64,000 nt of DNA, from positions 10,102,001 through 10,166,000 of the forward strand of contig OX392527.1 in NCBI GenBank assembly GCA_947623455.1, read 5' to 3'. The position numbers and the translations under genes were made by a program. Each line of letters begins with the position of its first letter. The first letter of the stretch is position 1. Below the pieces are notes generated by a model. That model did no database searches. It saw nothing but the letters and a program-made list of their open reading frames with translations, and was not told where the DNA came from. This stretch comes from Mimachlamys varia (lineage: Eukaryota > Mollusca > Bivalvia > Pectinida > Pectinidae). Below are positions 1 to 11,155 of the stretch, piece after piece.

Positions 1-137
1 GGAGACAGAGGATGGTCGTGTGGAGACACAGAGGATGGCCGTGTGGAGACAGAGGATGGCAGTGTGGAGACAGAGGATGGCCGTGTGGAGACACAGAGGA
101 TGGCCATGTGGAGACACAGAGGATGGCCGTGTGGAGA
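1..137. repeat. Minisatellite, about 22-24 bp unit, cut by window edge
   Basis: About six units of a purine-rich repeat with the core GGAGACAGAGGATGGCCGTG. Units differ by an inserted CA (gagacagagg versus gagacacagagg) and by single substitutions. The array begins before the window, so its full length is unknown. No reading frame of interest. Confidence 0.9.
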
Positions 138-1649
138 CAGCAGCGCATATGGGTAATAATCCTGCATTTGGGTAACAGTTACCCATTTTAGTAACAATTT
201 TGTTTCTTATATGGGTAATAATTATAATTAATGTTCTTGCAACAAAAAATGGTGTCATTCTTTTGTCTGCCTAAAAATAAAGTGTGTCTATGTGGTAGCT
301 AGTACTGGCAGGAGAATGGGTACACTCCATAGTTTATTTAGATAGTGTTTAACGCCACTAGACACAGAAACACACGGAAAATTATAGACTTATATGATAT
401 CATAAAGTCTATGCACAGTACCGTTTTGGTGTATGCAAAATATCTCTGGTTGCTGCTCCCGGTAAAGGTCCATCGACTGATGCCTCCCTTTGATTTTCAG
501 TATCATCAATTTTCCTTTTTCTTCCTCGGTTTCCCATGAAGGAAGATGCCAAAATATTACCCATATTTTATCCAATATCGTTCTAACAAGTTTGATATTC
601 CCCGCCTCATCTGTATTTTCATAAACTTCCGGTTCTAAGAACGTACTAATATACAAAAAAGTACTCGGTGGAGGACAATTTTCCGGCCGCGTTACATGTC
701 ACAAAACTATTATTTTTCGCGGAGTTGTAAATGTAGATTTACAATTGAATCATAATAAATTCAACAAAGATGATGTAATGTGAACTTAAAATGACACATC
801 AATTGGATCATTCAATTTCCCTATATTTATACATATTATGTCTCCCCTTAGTCTGTCGGGTATGTAAACTGTAGGAGTAGTCTCCCTTGTCACTTAAAAA
901 AAATCTAAACTGATGATTTAAGGTCGCAAGGCCATGAACGGACGTAAAACTGCCAAATTAAAATCCAAACAGTCATTTCACAATGTTATCAAAATCTGAG
1001 AGGTCACTCTCAGTATTTGTTTGCAGTAAATATAACCGTTCTTTTTGCTAGTCTAACTAGCTATTCGAGCGATATATACCAGGCATCTTTATGACCAATG
1101 CATTGGTGGGTGAGTGGGCATTTGATCGAAAATTGATCTGAACTCCCCTAATCATAGGTGGATCCAGATGGGGGCGGAGCCAGCGCGCGCCCCCTCCAAA
1201 ATTTCTCAAGTGATATTTTTTTTGCAAGAATTAAAACTAAGAATTATATCATCAGATACATGTACAATGTAGCTTTGCACGCATGCATTGGGTAGAAATA
1301 TTTATAAAAAAATCGGGGCTACGGTGATATCAAGGGGTCAAAATTCAGGAAGCAGTCATCTACCTACCTAGAATTTTGTGTGGAGCGGTTTATTGCAAGT
1401 GATCCTTTTGGGGCGAACTTCTGTGGGCGAAATTGGCTTTGACCTGTTGAATTTGAACGATGGCTCGATTCAGGAAGTCAAAGATGTCAAATTGTTCAAA
1501 TTGGAATTGTTAACATTTATTTTTTTACTTCCGAGTTCATGAGCCGAAGACTCGTGTCTCTTTATACGAATAGGGGAACATTTTCAAAAACTAATATTTG
1601 AGTTTTCAATAATTACCCTTCGGATTATGTCACATTTTGATATAAAATA
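138..1649. other. Intergenic stretch without a recognised gene
   Basis: AT-rich sequence. The longest open frame is 88 codons on the minus strand at 390-656, with no family I recognise and no clear splice context. Around 1150-1200 there is a short GC-rich segment (ggtggatccagatgggggcg) of a kind often found in old dispersed repeats, but I cannot assign it. Nothing else stands out. Confidence 0.5.
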
Positions 1650-2032
1650 TTAAAGGCCCAATATACGTAACTTCAGGGAAATTTTCGTGATTCTGAAAAA
1701 AAATCCAGGTGATAACCATGCAAAAATAAGCCTAAAACGAAGTAAACCTGAGCGGTAACTAACAAGCAACTCTTGACAAAAAAATCCAAAGAATTGAAAA
1801 TAATTCAGGTGGGGCCCACTTCAACAACAAACCGAAGGTAGAAGACGGTTCGAAATGGACGCGCGTTTACAAATTGCGTGTTTCAAATGCTGCTGTACCG
1901 GTAACCGCGAAAGAATTCATCTTGAATATTGTTGATATTAGTAAATCTTAACATAAATACACTGTATAAAAACTTATTAGGCTTGATTTTCACATCAAGT
2001 TTTGCTAAAAGTTACGTATATTGGGCCTTTAA
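1650..2032. mobile_element. TTAA-flanked MITE, copy 1 (375 bp)
   Basis: Non-coding element at 1654-2028 bounded by 20-bp terminal inverted repeats, AGGCCCAATATACGTAACTT at the left and its reverse complement at the right. TTAA lies directly outside both ends (1650-1653 and 2029-2032). A second full copy is at 5187-5580 and a matching left end is at 10915. TTAA target duplication is typical of piggyBac-type transposition, but the termini alone do not prove the superfamily. Because TTAA contains TA, a Tc1/mariner-type TA duplication cannot be excluded. It carries no ORF, so it is a non-autonomous passenger. Confidence 0.85.
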
Positions 2033-2259
2033 GTTATGAATAGGTCAACCTTATCTTTTTTTATAATTCTGCGTTTAAAACACTGCATTGCCTATCATTA
2101 CCTTCTCTTAATTGAATTGATTTAAAAATATTTTATTGGTATCTTTAGTATACAATGGGATTGTGGAATGGGATTATATAAAGCCTTTTTACCGATACAA
2201 TTTTAAATTTAGACATCACAACAAGATGACATATTATTTACAAAAATACAAGTTGGTTT

Positions 2260-2260
<1 letters not shown>

Positions 2261-2314
<54 letters not shown>
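2261..2314. repeat. (AG)27 microsatellite
   Basis: An uninterrupted AG dinucleotide run of 54 bp. The surrounding sequence (2033-2690) is AT-rich and shows no gene. Confidence 0.97.
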
Positions 2315-2316
<2 letters not shown>

Positions 2317-2710
2317 CTTTACTATAGTACTGCACTGGGTTTAATGTGAAAAACTCAAAATATTTTCCATTTTCTATGAGAATATGCTCGCCTTTCATAG
2401 CGTTTTATTCATAACACAACAAAAAAAATCGCGTTACTTAAATTGCAAAATTTGTTTTTCCTTGGTCGTTGATAAATGAGTTTCTTGTCGTGTAGGCAGT
2501 AGGCAGACGACACCCGGTGAGAAATCACGTATGAGTTTATTTACGAGATATATATATAGACATCGGAAACTCCATGTCGTCGAAAACGTAATCCCTGACC
2601 AAAATTTATACAACTGATTAAATTATGTGTTTGAACATATAACATAAGCATCATGTACACGTTTGTACATTTTACCTGTGAATGTGCCCAGTCAAAATAA
2701 CGAAATGACG

Positions 2711-2830
2711 AAAACCCGCCAAAGCGAAATAACCCCCAAAGAGTCAAATTTAAAGCTAATTAACGAAAAGACGAAAACCTTTGGCGTGATTTTCACTTCG
2801 GTTTGGCGTTATTTCGCTTTGGCGGTTTTT
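2711..2830. repeat. Inverted repeat, about 23-bp arms
   Basis: The arm at 2711-2733 (core CGCCAAAGCGAAATAAC) is repeated in reverse complement at 2808-2830, separated by about 74 bp that also contains shorter gccaaa/tttggc copies. It looks like a small foldback or degraded MITE. The 83-codon open frame across it is incidental. Confidence 0.6.
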
Positions 2831-2938
2831 TTGTTCGTCTTTTTAGCTCGCCTGTTGGGTGAATATGGAGATCTATTGCATTACCCCCGTGTGAGCGTCA
2901 GCGTGAAAATGTAACAGTTTGTGGTTAGGAAGACTTGT

Positions 2939-3200
2939 TGATGGAGTCCGTTGTGAAGTCCTACACCAGAGACGCATGACTTTATACGTCTCTGCCTACA
3001 CCAACCAAACTTACATGCTTGATGTGTCTAAGAATACACAGCACATGCTCGGTTTCGGATGCTGGATTTGACCTATATTTTCCGCTTGAATTACCATGTT
3101 TTAGGACTTAATGAATGATCCAGTCCGTTGTGAAGTAACTATAAGTCCTTCATCAACCAAACTTATAGCAATGCTCGGTTTCGGATACTGGTTTGAAGAT
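2939..3200. repeat. Diverged two-copy duplication
   Basis: The segment starting near 2942 (agtccgttgtgaagt) and ending near 3070 (gctcggtttcggatgctgg) recurs in shorter, diverged form at about 3121-3193, with the same order of motifs: agtccgttgtgaagt, ccaaactta, gctcggtttcggat. This is an old tandem duplication of unknown origin with no coding content. Confidence 0.6.
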
Positions 3201-3226
3201 TTGTGTGCCAGTTATGCAGTGGTATA

Positions 3227-3339
3227 TTAAACATATTACTGGACATATATTAAACATATTACTGGACATATATTGAACATATTACTGGACATATATTGAA
3301 CATATTACTGGACATATATTGAACATATTACTGGACATT
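3227..3339. repeat. 23-bp tandem repeat, about 5 copies
   Basis: Successive units of ggacatatattgaacatatt + act at a constant 23-bp spacing (starts at 3241, 3264 and 3287). Only one position (taaac/tgaac) varies between units, which implies recent expansion. Confidence 0.93.
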
Positions 3340-3523
3340 TCTTTGGGAATCGAATCTCCATGATATTGTATAGTCATATATCATAAGTATGTATACTACA
3401 CACTTGATAGTATACATAGAATTACTAATTATGTGTGTACAGACGAGCATTAGCATGATTAGGTGGCTTTGACACCATCTCTGGTTGTGTTTCGCACATA
3501 CATAATGGTGCATAATTTCGAGA

Positions 3524-4090
3524 GAGAAAAAAACCCATAACTATAATATAACAGTAGCAGAGATCAGATGATGATCAGACAGAGGTGCCGTGTTTGCCGT
3601 CTGCTTCCGTCAAATAAATAAAATGTCGTTAAACAATCGAGTAGTGTGACTTTAAACAAATCACAAAGTCTCATTAAGCGTTAAGCTATCGTTTTGTATG
3701 TATCATATAGGCCTAATCCATTTCTATTGACCACCCAGTGGTGTCGTCGAGTTGACATCTGACCCATAACGATGTTTTGATAAGTTTAATTAGCTACCGT
3801 CTAAACATACTTACTCTCTAGCATGGTGCGATCAATTAGGTATTTAGAAATAAACAGAGGAGTGAGAACACCGTGACGAGATATGAGGTGTTATGTCGGC
3901 GCCCTTTCCGTCTGCTTCCCCCGTTCCCTCACCTAGGTATTGCTTTATGTTTTCTTTACTTCTTTACTAGGATTATATCCCTTTTACGATGACCGTGTTT
4001 ATACGTTTGTAGACTTGTGTAAGCTCACAAAATGTCATTTTCAGAGTCATTGGGAACAGCAGACTTAAGTTTCTTTTCCGTTATTTGTTA
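3524..4090 (+). mobile_element. Unclassified dispersed element X, copy 1
   Basis: About 560 bp of sequence that recurs in reverse orientation at 39868-40402. Shared blocks include gatcagacagaggtgccg, gacccataacgatgttttga, accgtgacgagatatgaggt and agctcacaaaatgtcatttt. No ORF, no clear terminal repeats and no target duplication are visible, so I cannot name the class. The two copies differ by scattered substitutions and small indels. Strand is arbitrary: this copy is called + and the other -. Confidence 0.7.
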
Positions 4091-4216
4091 CCAAAACACA
4101 AGGTATAAACTTAATCACAACTCATGAACTCTAGCCCGAGAGAGTCTCCTTTCAACCAGCTGAACCCAAATAGGAAAATGGTAGTATCGTGGGAAGATCT
4201 TACACGGGCGATATTA

Positions 4217-4231
4217 CCCCCCCCCCCCCCC
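4217..4231. repeat. Poly-C tract (15 C)
   Basis: A run of 15 consecutive cytosines in otherwise AT-rich DNA. It is a homopolymer with G-quadruplex/i-motif potential and likely assembly uncertainty. Confidence 0.95.
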
Positions 4232-4326
4232 AAACTCCAGTGTTGATAAATATATAAATAAAAACAAACTTTATTTATTTTACAACAATTATGAAACAAG
4301 TTATTCAACTTATATTAATCAATCTT

Positions 4327-4490
4327 ATTGGCCCGGATGTTAGCGCGCGAGGGGTCTTTTTGTTGGAGGAAACCGGAGTACCCGGAGAAAATCCACGTGG
4401 TTGGGAAGTTGACCCCATACCTTTTCACGTCCGGTCGGGGAATCGAACTCCGGCCGCAAGTGCGCTATCCACTGCACCACACGACCATCC
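4327..4490 (-). mobile_element. tRNA-derived SINE fragment
   Basis: Read on the minus strand, 4487-4431 resembles a tRNA with an A-box-like TGGTGCAGTGGATAGCGC and a B-box GAGTTCGATTCCC, the internal RNA polymerase III promoter. It is followed by a body containing tccgggtactccggtttcct. It does not fold as a functional tRNA that I can defend, since no acceptor stem is evident, so it is read as a SINE head plus body. The two overlapping + strand ORFs here (4291-4581 and 4328-4558) are incidental. Confidence 0.75.
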
Positions 4491-4860
4491 AGTGTTGGTC
4501 AATGCCAAACTATGTGACATCTTCGATAGCAAACTTGCATTCATATGCACGCAAGTGATGTTTTTAGTGTGTTTGTTCTAAAGTATTCAAAATATCGTAA
4601 TGTTGTTGGCAAATAAGAATTCTCATAATTATAAGATCGCAATAGTGCCGTATACACTGAATGCAAAACCATGGGCAGGATTTTCTTTAACGCGCCATTC
4701 TTGTAAAATACAACATAGTATTATACAATGTATAGATAAGTCTTCATACTTCAAAAATTCGTGCTATTTCTTCCCGGTAAATTTTAATTTGAACCATATC
4801 TACTATTTTTGTTTCTCTTCGATGAAATTCCCATTGGGGACAGTCAATGATTGATCCTCG

Positions 4861-5612
4861 GTTGTCATAAACGACAGGTTCCGTGATATTTAACTACCAG
4901 TCAGGTACAGTTGTCAGAAACGACAGGTTCCGGACGTGATATTAAACCACACGCTAAGTACAGTTGTCATAAACGACAGTTTCCGTGATATTAAACCACA
5001 CGCCAGGTACAGTTGTCATAAACGACAGTTTCCGTGATATTAAACCACACGCCAGGTACAGTTGTCATAAACGACAGATTCCGTGGTATTAAACCACACG
5101 CCAGGTACAGTTTTCATAAACGACAGATTCCGTGATATTAAACCACACGCCAGGTACAGTTGTCATAAACGACAGATTCTGTGATATTAAAGGCCCAATA
5201 TACGTAACTTCAAGGAAATTTTCGTGATTTAAAAAAATTCTGAAAAAAAGTCCAGTTGATAACCATGCAAAAATAAGCCTAAAACGAAGTAAACCTGAGC
5301 GGTAACTAACAAGAAACTCCTGACAAAAAAAATCCAAAGAATTGAAAATAATTCAGGTGGGGCCCACTTCAACAACAAACCGAAGGTAGAAGTCGGTTCG
5401 AAATGGACGCGTGTTTACAAATAGCGTGTTTCCACTGCTGCTGTACTGGTAACCGCGAAAGAATTCATCTTAAATATTGCTGATATCAGTTAATCTTAAC
5501 TAAATCTATAAATATAATAAGTTATTAGGCTTGATTTTCGCTTCAAGTTTTACCGAAAGTTACGTATATTGGGCCTTTAAACCACACGCCAGGTACAGTT
5601 GTCAGAAACGAC
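4861..5612 (+). repeat. 49-bp minisatellite, split by a MITE
   Basis: Units of 49 bp containing cgtgatattaaaccacacgc and cagttgtcataaacgacag run from 4861 to 5190 and resume at 5577-5612. The interruption is the MITE at 5187-5580. The same unit occurs in reverse orientation at 42237-42594. One unit carries a small insertion (ccggacgtgat), also seen in the reverse array (atcacgtccgg). Confidence 0.9.
5187..5580. mobile_element. TTAA-flanked MITE, copy 2 (386 bp)
   Basis: Second copy of the MITE at 1650-2032, with the same 20-bp terminal inverted repeats at 5191-5210 and 5557-5576. TTAA flanks both ends (5187-5190 and 5577-5580). The host sequence is a known tandem unit, so the insertion can be reversed on paper: joining the flanks through one TTAA gives gatattaaaccacacgcc, exactly the neighbouring unit. 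That makes the target duplication well supported. Confidence 0.9.
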
Positions 5613-6789
5613 GCTTTAAATAGTCGGGGAATAGTAGGGCTGAAAAAGGACATCCCAAATTAAGTGCTTTAATACAATGCTTACAACTCATTTCTTGTCA
5701 CGACTCGATCTTTATTTTTATTATCTCCAAATGCAATTCAGCATATCGGTTGTAGATATATACATAAATGTGTCATGCACAAAATTGCGGAGGACAATTC
5801 CATACAAATTACATTATATATATATAAGTTTTTTTTTTTAAATGACAGTTTAACGATCAACAGGCGTTGTGTCTATTCAAGTTCAAAATAATTCCAAAAC
5901 AATATGTATGTACACTGTATGTTCAAGTCCAAAATGATTCCAAGGGTTCATGTAAGTTCTGACCTGTTAATTAGTCACTTTCCAAAAACAGATGTATCTA
6001 TGTATCACCTTACCTGTAATTAATACCTATTGTTCTCACTCTGTAACAACACTACCTGTTCACGCTACCTATCCGCAAACACTTTTGGACAAGACAATTT
6101 TCTACACGATGATTAAATACAGGACCTACTCCACACAACCTCAGACAGGTCTACAGCATAGTTCACACGATATGTGTGAGACTAATCTTGGATCGCTATA
6201 TAATTAGAATTTAATCAGCTATAATGACGGTGCATATACTACCCACAGCAACACATTATGGAAGTATTGACCCCCGTACAGAGAATATCTGGACCTGTTT
6301 CTGTATCGTACTCGAAAGTACTTATGAGTAAATATTATCGAGGAGTTTGTGTGCGGTCAATGATTGTGAAGTAAAGAAGTCGTCATTACAGGCTTAGTAT
6401 TTTTATCTCCAAATACAATACAGCATATACATGTAGGTTGTAAATACATACATAATTATTCAAAACTCATATACACATTTTAGAAAACTGACAGTATAAC
6501 AATCTACATATAATACTAACGTTGCTACAATGTACAGTTATGGGTGGTACGGTGTGCGCACGATCGCATGTGAGAACGATGCGATCATGGGCGATTGTTT
6601 CTATCGCACATGTGGGCGTGTTTTAAGCATATATTTCTATAGTTTAGCTGCATATTTAAGCCGATTTTTCTTTTTCTTTTTAATGTTTTCTTAGATTTAG
6701 AAATACACTCTCTGTAGTTTTTTGACACAAACCAAATAGACTCTATAAACACGAATTAACATTTTCTCATTCAGGTAAACATGATACTG
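5613..6789. other. Intergenic, with a diverged duplication
   Basis: No gene recognised. The segment at about 5700-5865 (tatctccaaatgcaattcagcatat, ggttgtagata, gacagtttaacgatcaac) recurs diverged at about 6390-6510 (tatctccaaatacaatacagcatat, ggttgtaaata, gacagtataacaatctac), so this is an old duplication. A small perfect palindrome, GATCGCAT-9 nt-ATGCGATC, lies near 6562-6586. Confidence 0.5.
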
Positions 6790-8510
6790 ACTGGTTAGAT
6801 TTTTTCAGCTAATTATTTAAATATTGCTGGGGATTGCATACCAACAAAAACTGTAACGATTCTACCAAACGACAAGCCATGGTTTAATTCTGACTTACGA
6901 CGCGAAATTAGGAAACGAAGCAGATTATTATTTTTTTTAAACTAATCGCTCCTTCAACAATCTGACTAGTTTCCAGAAACAACGTCATCATGTTAACAAT
7001 TTCAAAAAAACGTATCAAAGAAAAATTCTATGCGGATATAAATGGCATCTTAGATCGGTACTCTGATTCGAACCCCAACAATTTCTGGAAAATTGTCCGT
7101 AGATTGTTAAAAACCTCTGATACAACAAATATTATACCGCCCCTTATTAACGATTCTAGTGCTCACATTGAAACGACCAACGAGGGTAAAGCTAACATTT
7201 TGAATGATTACTTTGTTTCCGTCTCTACTATTGATGACACTTACTTACATTGAAGTACCAAAAATAGACGTACGGACGGACGCGACTATATCAGAGATAC
7301 CATTTCAGTATAGACGACAGTATTAAATCACTACATATTAATAAAGCGGTAGGCAATGACGCAATCAGCCACCATATGCTAACAAATACTGCCAGAGCAG
7401 TAGCTTATCCGTTGTACCTTATATTTAGATGTTCCTTGGAAACTGGTATCTTCCCAAAAACAGTGGAAATTAGCTTTAGTTATGCCGTCATTTAAAAAGG
7501 GTGGAAAACAATTGTCCTCTAATTATAGACCAATAGCGCTACTAAGTACACTGTACTATAGGAACAGTTTTTGAACGGCTTGTTGTTAAATATCTGAATA
7601 ATTATTTACTTGACAACTTATTAATATATAAATACCAATCTGGTTTCCAACCAGGTCATTCTACTTATTGAAATTTCTCATACATTTTGTGAAAATATTG
7701 AAAAAATGAAGCAAACTTGTTTAATATTTTGTGATAATTCCAAAGCGTTCGAACGTGTGTGGCACAAGGGACTGAATGTAAAATTAGCAAGTAATGGTAT
7801 ACAATGTAAGTGGGAAACTGCTACAATAGTTAAATAGCTATGTAAGTAATCTTATTTAACAATTCTTGGTAGGAAATAGTAAATATTCCGTTAAAACTAC
7901 AAATGCGGGTGTTCCTCAGGGCTCAGTATTAGATCCTTTACTTTTTATTCTATATATTTAACGATATCACTGATAGCATTGAAAGTTTTTCCAAATTATT
8001 TGCTGACGATACTTCATTATTATGTTCAGGAAGTTCCATTGGGGATGTTGAAACAAACATTAATAACGATCTGGTTAAAATTCAAAATTGGGCGGGAAAA
8101 TGGCTAGTTAAATTTAATCCTTTGAAAATGGAAGCTTTACTTATTTCAAACACTGAACATGATAATGCAATAGATATTAGGTTTAACAACGTAAGTGTAG
8201 ATTTTGTAGATCACCATAAGCAACTGGGAGTAACTTTAGATGAAAATCGTATTTTTATATGTAAAATTTATATTCTTAATAGGCAAACTCTACGATGTCA
8301 GGTTTGGGACGGGTGCTCTCTCAGTGACGCAGACAAATTGGAAAAAAACTACAGTTAATTTACCATCATATACCAGAAGGGAATCGCTTTAGTCTGAAAG
8401 CGGGTTAGAACCACTATCTAACTGTCGCTCTAGAAGAAAACAACAGTTATTTCATAAAATTATTAACCAATTCACACCTAACTATCTGAACCTTATTACA
8501 TAGACGACTG
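6790..8510 (+). pseudogene. Jockey/CR1-like LINE relic 1 (frameshifted)
   Basis: Broken reverse-transcriptase ORF of a non-LTR retrotransposon. In order I can read: the endonuclease-RT linker motif KPWFNSDLRREIRKRSRLL (about 6879-6935); a linker segment with NNFWKIVRRLLK (about 7080-7115); RT blocks with NKAVGNDAI (about 7339) and SNYRPIALLST (about 7518); then AGVPQGSVLDPLLF (about 7904) and the catalytic motif FADD (7998-8009). The thumb follows, with NWAGKWLVKFNPLKMEALLI, and a C-terminal part with RRKQQLFHKIINQFTPNYL (about 8431-8487). Several frameshifts and stops separate the blocks, so it is inactive. Its last recognisable codons merge into the 45-bp array. The clade assignment is by motif style only. 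Confidence 0.85.
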
Positions 8511-9415
8511 GTTTTTAGTTCATTGTTTATCAAAACGTTATAACATAGATGACTGGTTTTTAGTACACTGGTTATCAGAACCTTATTACATAGAAGACTG
8601 GTTTTTAGTTCACTGGTTATCAGAACCTTATAACATAGATGACTGAGTTTTAGTACACTGGTTATCAGAACCTTATAACATAGATGACTGAGTTTTAGTT
8701 CACTGGTTATCAGAACCTTATAACATAGATGACTGGTTTTTAGTACACTGGTTATCAGAACCTTATTACATAGATGACTGAGTTTTAGTTCATTGTTTAT
8801 CAGAACCTTATTACATAGATGACTGAGTTTTAGTACACTGGTTATCAGAACCTTATAACATAGATGACGAGTTTTAGTACACTGGTTATCAGAACCTTAT
8901 AACATAGACGACTGGTTTTTAGTACACTGGTTATCAGAACCTTATTACATAGATGACTGAGTTTTAGTACACTGGTTATCAGAACCTTATTACATAGATG
9001 ACTGAGTTTTAGTACACTGGTTATCAGAACCTATTACATCGATGACTGAGTTTTAGTTCACTGGTTATCAGAACCTTATTACATAGATGACTGAGTTTTA
9101 GTACACTGGTTATCAGAACCTTATAACATAGACGACTGAGTTTTAGTTCACTGGTTATCAGAACCTTATAACATAGATGACTGGTTTTTAGTACACTGGT
9201 TATCAGAACCTTATAACATAGATGACTGAGTTTTAGTAAACTGGTTATCAGAACCTTGTAACATAGATGACTGGTTTTAGTTCACTGGTTATCAGAACCT
9301 TATTACATAGATGACTGGTTTTTAGTACACTGGTTATCAGAACCTTGTAACATAGACGACTGGTTTTTAGTACACTGGTTATCAGAACCTTATAACATAG
9401 ACGACTGGTTTTTAG
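8471..9415 (+). repeat. 45-bp minisatellite, proximal block (about 20 units)
   Basis: Units of 45 bp with the core ctggttatcagaacctta and atagatgactgagttttag. The first unit is continuous with the LINE relic: the LINE frame FTPNYLNLIT (8471-8500) aligns with the unit frame FTGYQNLIT. In that frame every unit carries stop codons (TAG), so the array is not translated as LINE protein. The block ends at 9415 where another sequence interrupts it, and it resumes at 11156. Confidence 0.95.
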
Positions 9416-11155
9416 CGCTAAAACTACGAGTAGTTTTTGCGTCTATTGCTGCCACTATTCTGTGACCTTTGACCCATGTCATTTTTTCCCCTCCCGCTCC
9501 GGAAAATCTTGAATTGCTACCAATCGCATGATATCTGAACTATTTGAAAGTCTAAACCTAACAGGAAATGATGTTCCCATGGTATTGTTAATAATTATGA
9601 TGACTTTAATAATCTATATGCGATTTGTAACAAAGAAATCAATTTTTCACTCCCACGGCTCATTTAAATATTACGTCTCTGCCTCTGGTTGACCTCTCGC
9701 GTGTATACATGCATTCGTGTTATAGGCCTATACCTCTCGTATACGGACCGTGGAATGTACTGGCATGGTGTAGTTTGCTATGTTAAACTTTGATTATATA
9801 ATCGCGCCATAGCCAACGACCCTGATTTGGATTTCAGTGATATATTACCTTGTACATGTGCGTAAACCAAAATACTTGACCAATTTGTCAGTCGGAAATA
9901 TTAGTTCGTAATTACAGTGTAAATCCGCCCTCTGGATAAGATATTATTATTTACGAGTTACTTCCCCTGATAGTCACTAACGCAATGTATATATATACTG
10001 AATGAACAAACTTGATCGATTTTCTTACTTAATATTATAATGAGTATACAGTTGTTTGTGAGACATTATCAGAATTATTATTGATTTATTGAAAATAACA
10101 CTTATACTTTTTTATGGCGAGCAAAAAGCTCGTGGTTTTATAATTACGTTCTCTGTGCTTCACATATCACTATACACTGAAGGTTAAATTTTTGTTTTTA
10201 TATAACTTTATCAAAACCTGTATAGTGTACATAGCAATTGACATTTAGTAGAAATAACACTTATATTATTACTCTGGCATGCAAAAACCTTTATCGTGTA
10301 TATTCCCGTAATTCTGTGCGGCCCTATATGTACATAGGTCACGGCCAACATACATGTAATTTTCGCTGCTTTGTATATGAACTTAATAATTGATAATATT
10401 AAGCCTAGAGATGTAAGTGAATATAACATATTTGCATACCATTATTTTTCTCCGGCTTGGTAAAGATATCGTAATAGGACTAATATAGGCTTTAAGACTG
10501 TTGTCCAATCCTTTTGATTTTGTAACATCTTGTAAATGAAATTTAGGGAAATTTCCTCAAGCTCGAAGCTAGAAGACGACCTAAATCCTATGTACACTTA
10601 AAACCTGCCACACATTAATCATACCTTTAGGTTGCTATGATATGTCTACGTCATAATGCAAACTTTTATTACCTTACAATAACATCTTTTTTTTTTATTA
10701 TTGAAACAAACTAGTACATGTCTCTGCCAATGCTCCCGTAATTAATCTTCATCTTGCATTTCCATCTGGATCTCGGGTATGATTTTTTGCTTTTTTTTTT
10801 TTAATTTTGTGTCTAACACACTAATACCGTTTCAGTGCAAATATTGAAATAAACACATTCGCTTCCCTGTTAATGTTTTCATTTGTAATAAAAATTGATA
10901 TTTCAGCTAAATTGTTAAAGGCCCAATAAACGTAACTTTGGGCAAAACTAAATTGTACATGTAGCTTGAAATACAACTCGCCAATCTAAACAACTTGTGT
11001 GTTATTGGGTTTACTCTTAATACTTATTTAATCCTTATTCTGAAACTTTGTGATATCGGAACTTAGTAACCCTACAACAAAAACACTTCAATAGCTGTCG
11101 AAATATACAAACTATTGTTTGAAGTTTTAGCGTTTCAGTACTTTCAGTACTTTGA
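9416..11155. other. 1.74-kb sequence interrupting the 45-bp array
   Basis: Non-repetitive AT-rich DNA between two blocks of the same minisatellite. The left flank ends ...TTAG (9412-9415) and the right block begins TTAG (11156-11159); joining through one TTAG restores an intact 45-bp unit. It is therefore probably an insertion with a 4-bp (or TAG 3-bp) target duplication. Near its ends CGCTAAAACT (9416-9425) has a reverse-complement partner AGTTTTAGCG (11123-11132), which could be degraded inverted termini. No ORF longer than 72 codons. It includes a MITE left end at 10915. Confidence 0.6.
10915..10940. mobile_element. MITE left terminus (TTAA + inverted-repeat sequence)
   Basis: TTAA followed by AGGCCCAATAAACGTAACTT, one mismatch from the 20-bp terminus of the MITEs at 1650 and 5187. 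The downstream sequence does not match their bodies and no matching right end is found before the array resumes, so this is a truncated or related element. Confidence 0.6.

Noticed and set aside
390..656. 88-codon minus-strand ORF
   Set aside because: No recognised motif, and no clear splice sites or homologous frame; cannot be separated from a chance ORF.
4431..4487. tRNA gene (minus strand)
   Set aside because: A and B boxes are present but no convincing acceptor or anticodon stem; better explained as a SINE head.
6562..6586. Short GATCGCAT palindrome as a regulatory site
   Set aside because: An isolated 8-bp palindrome with no gene nearby.
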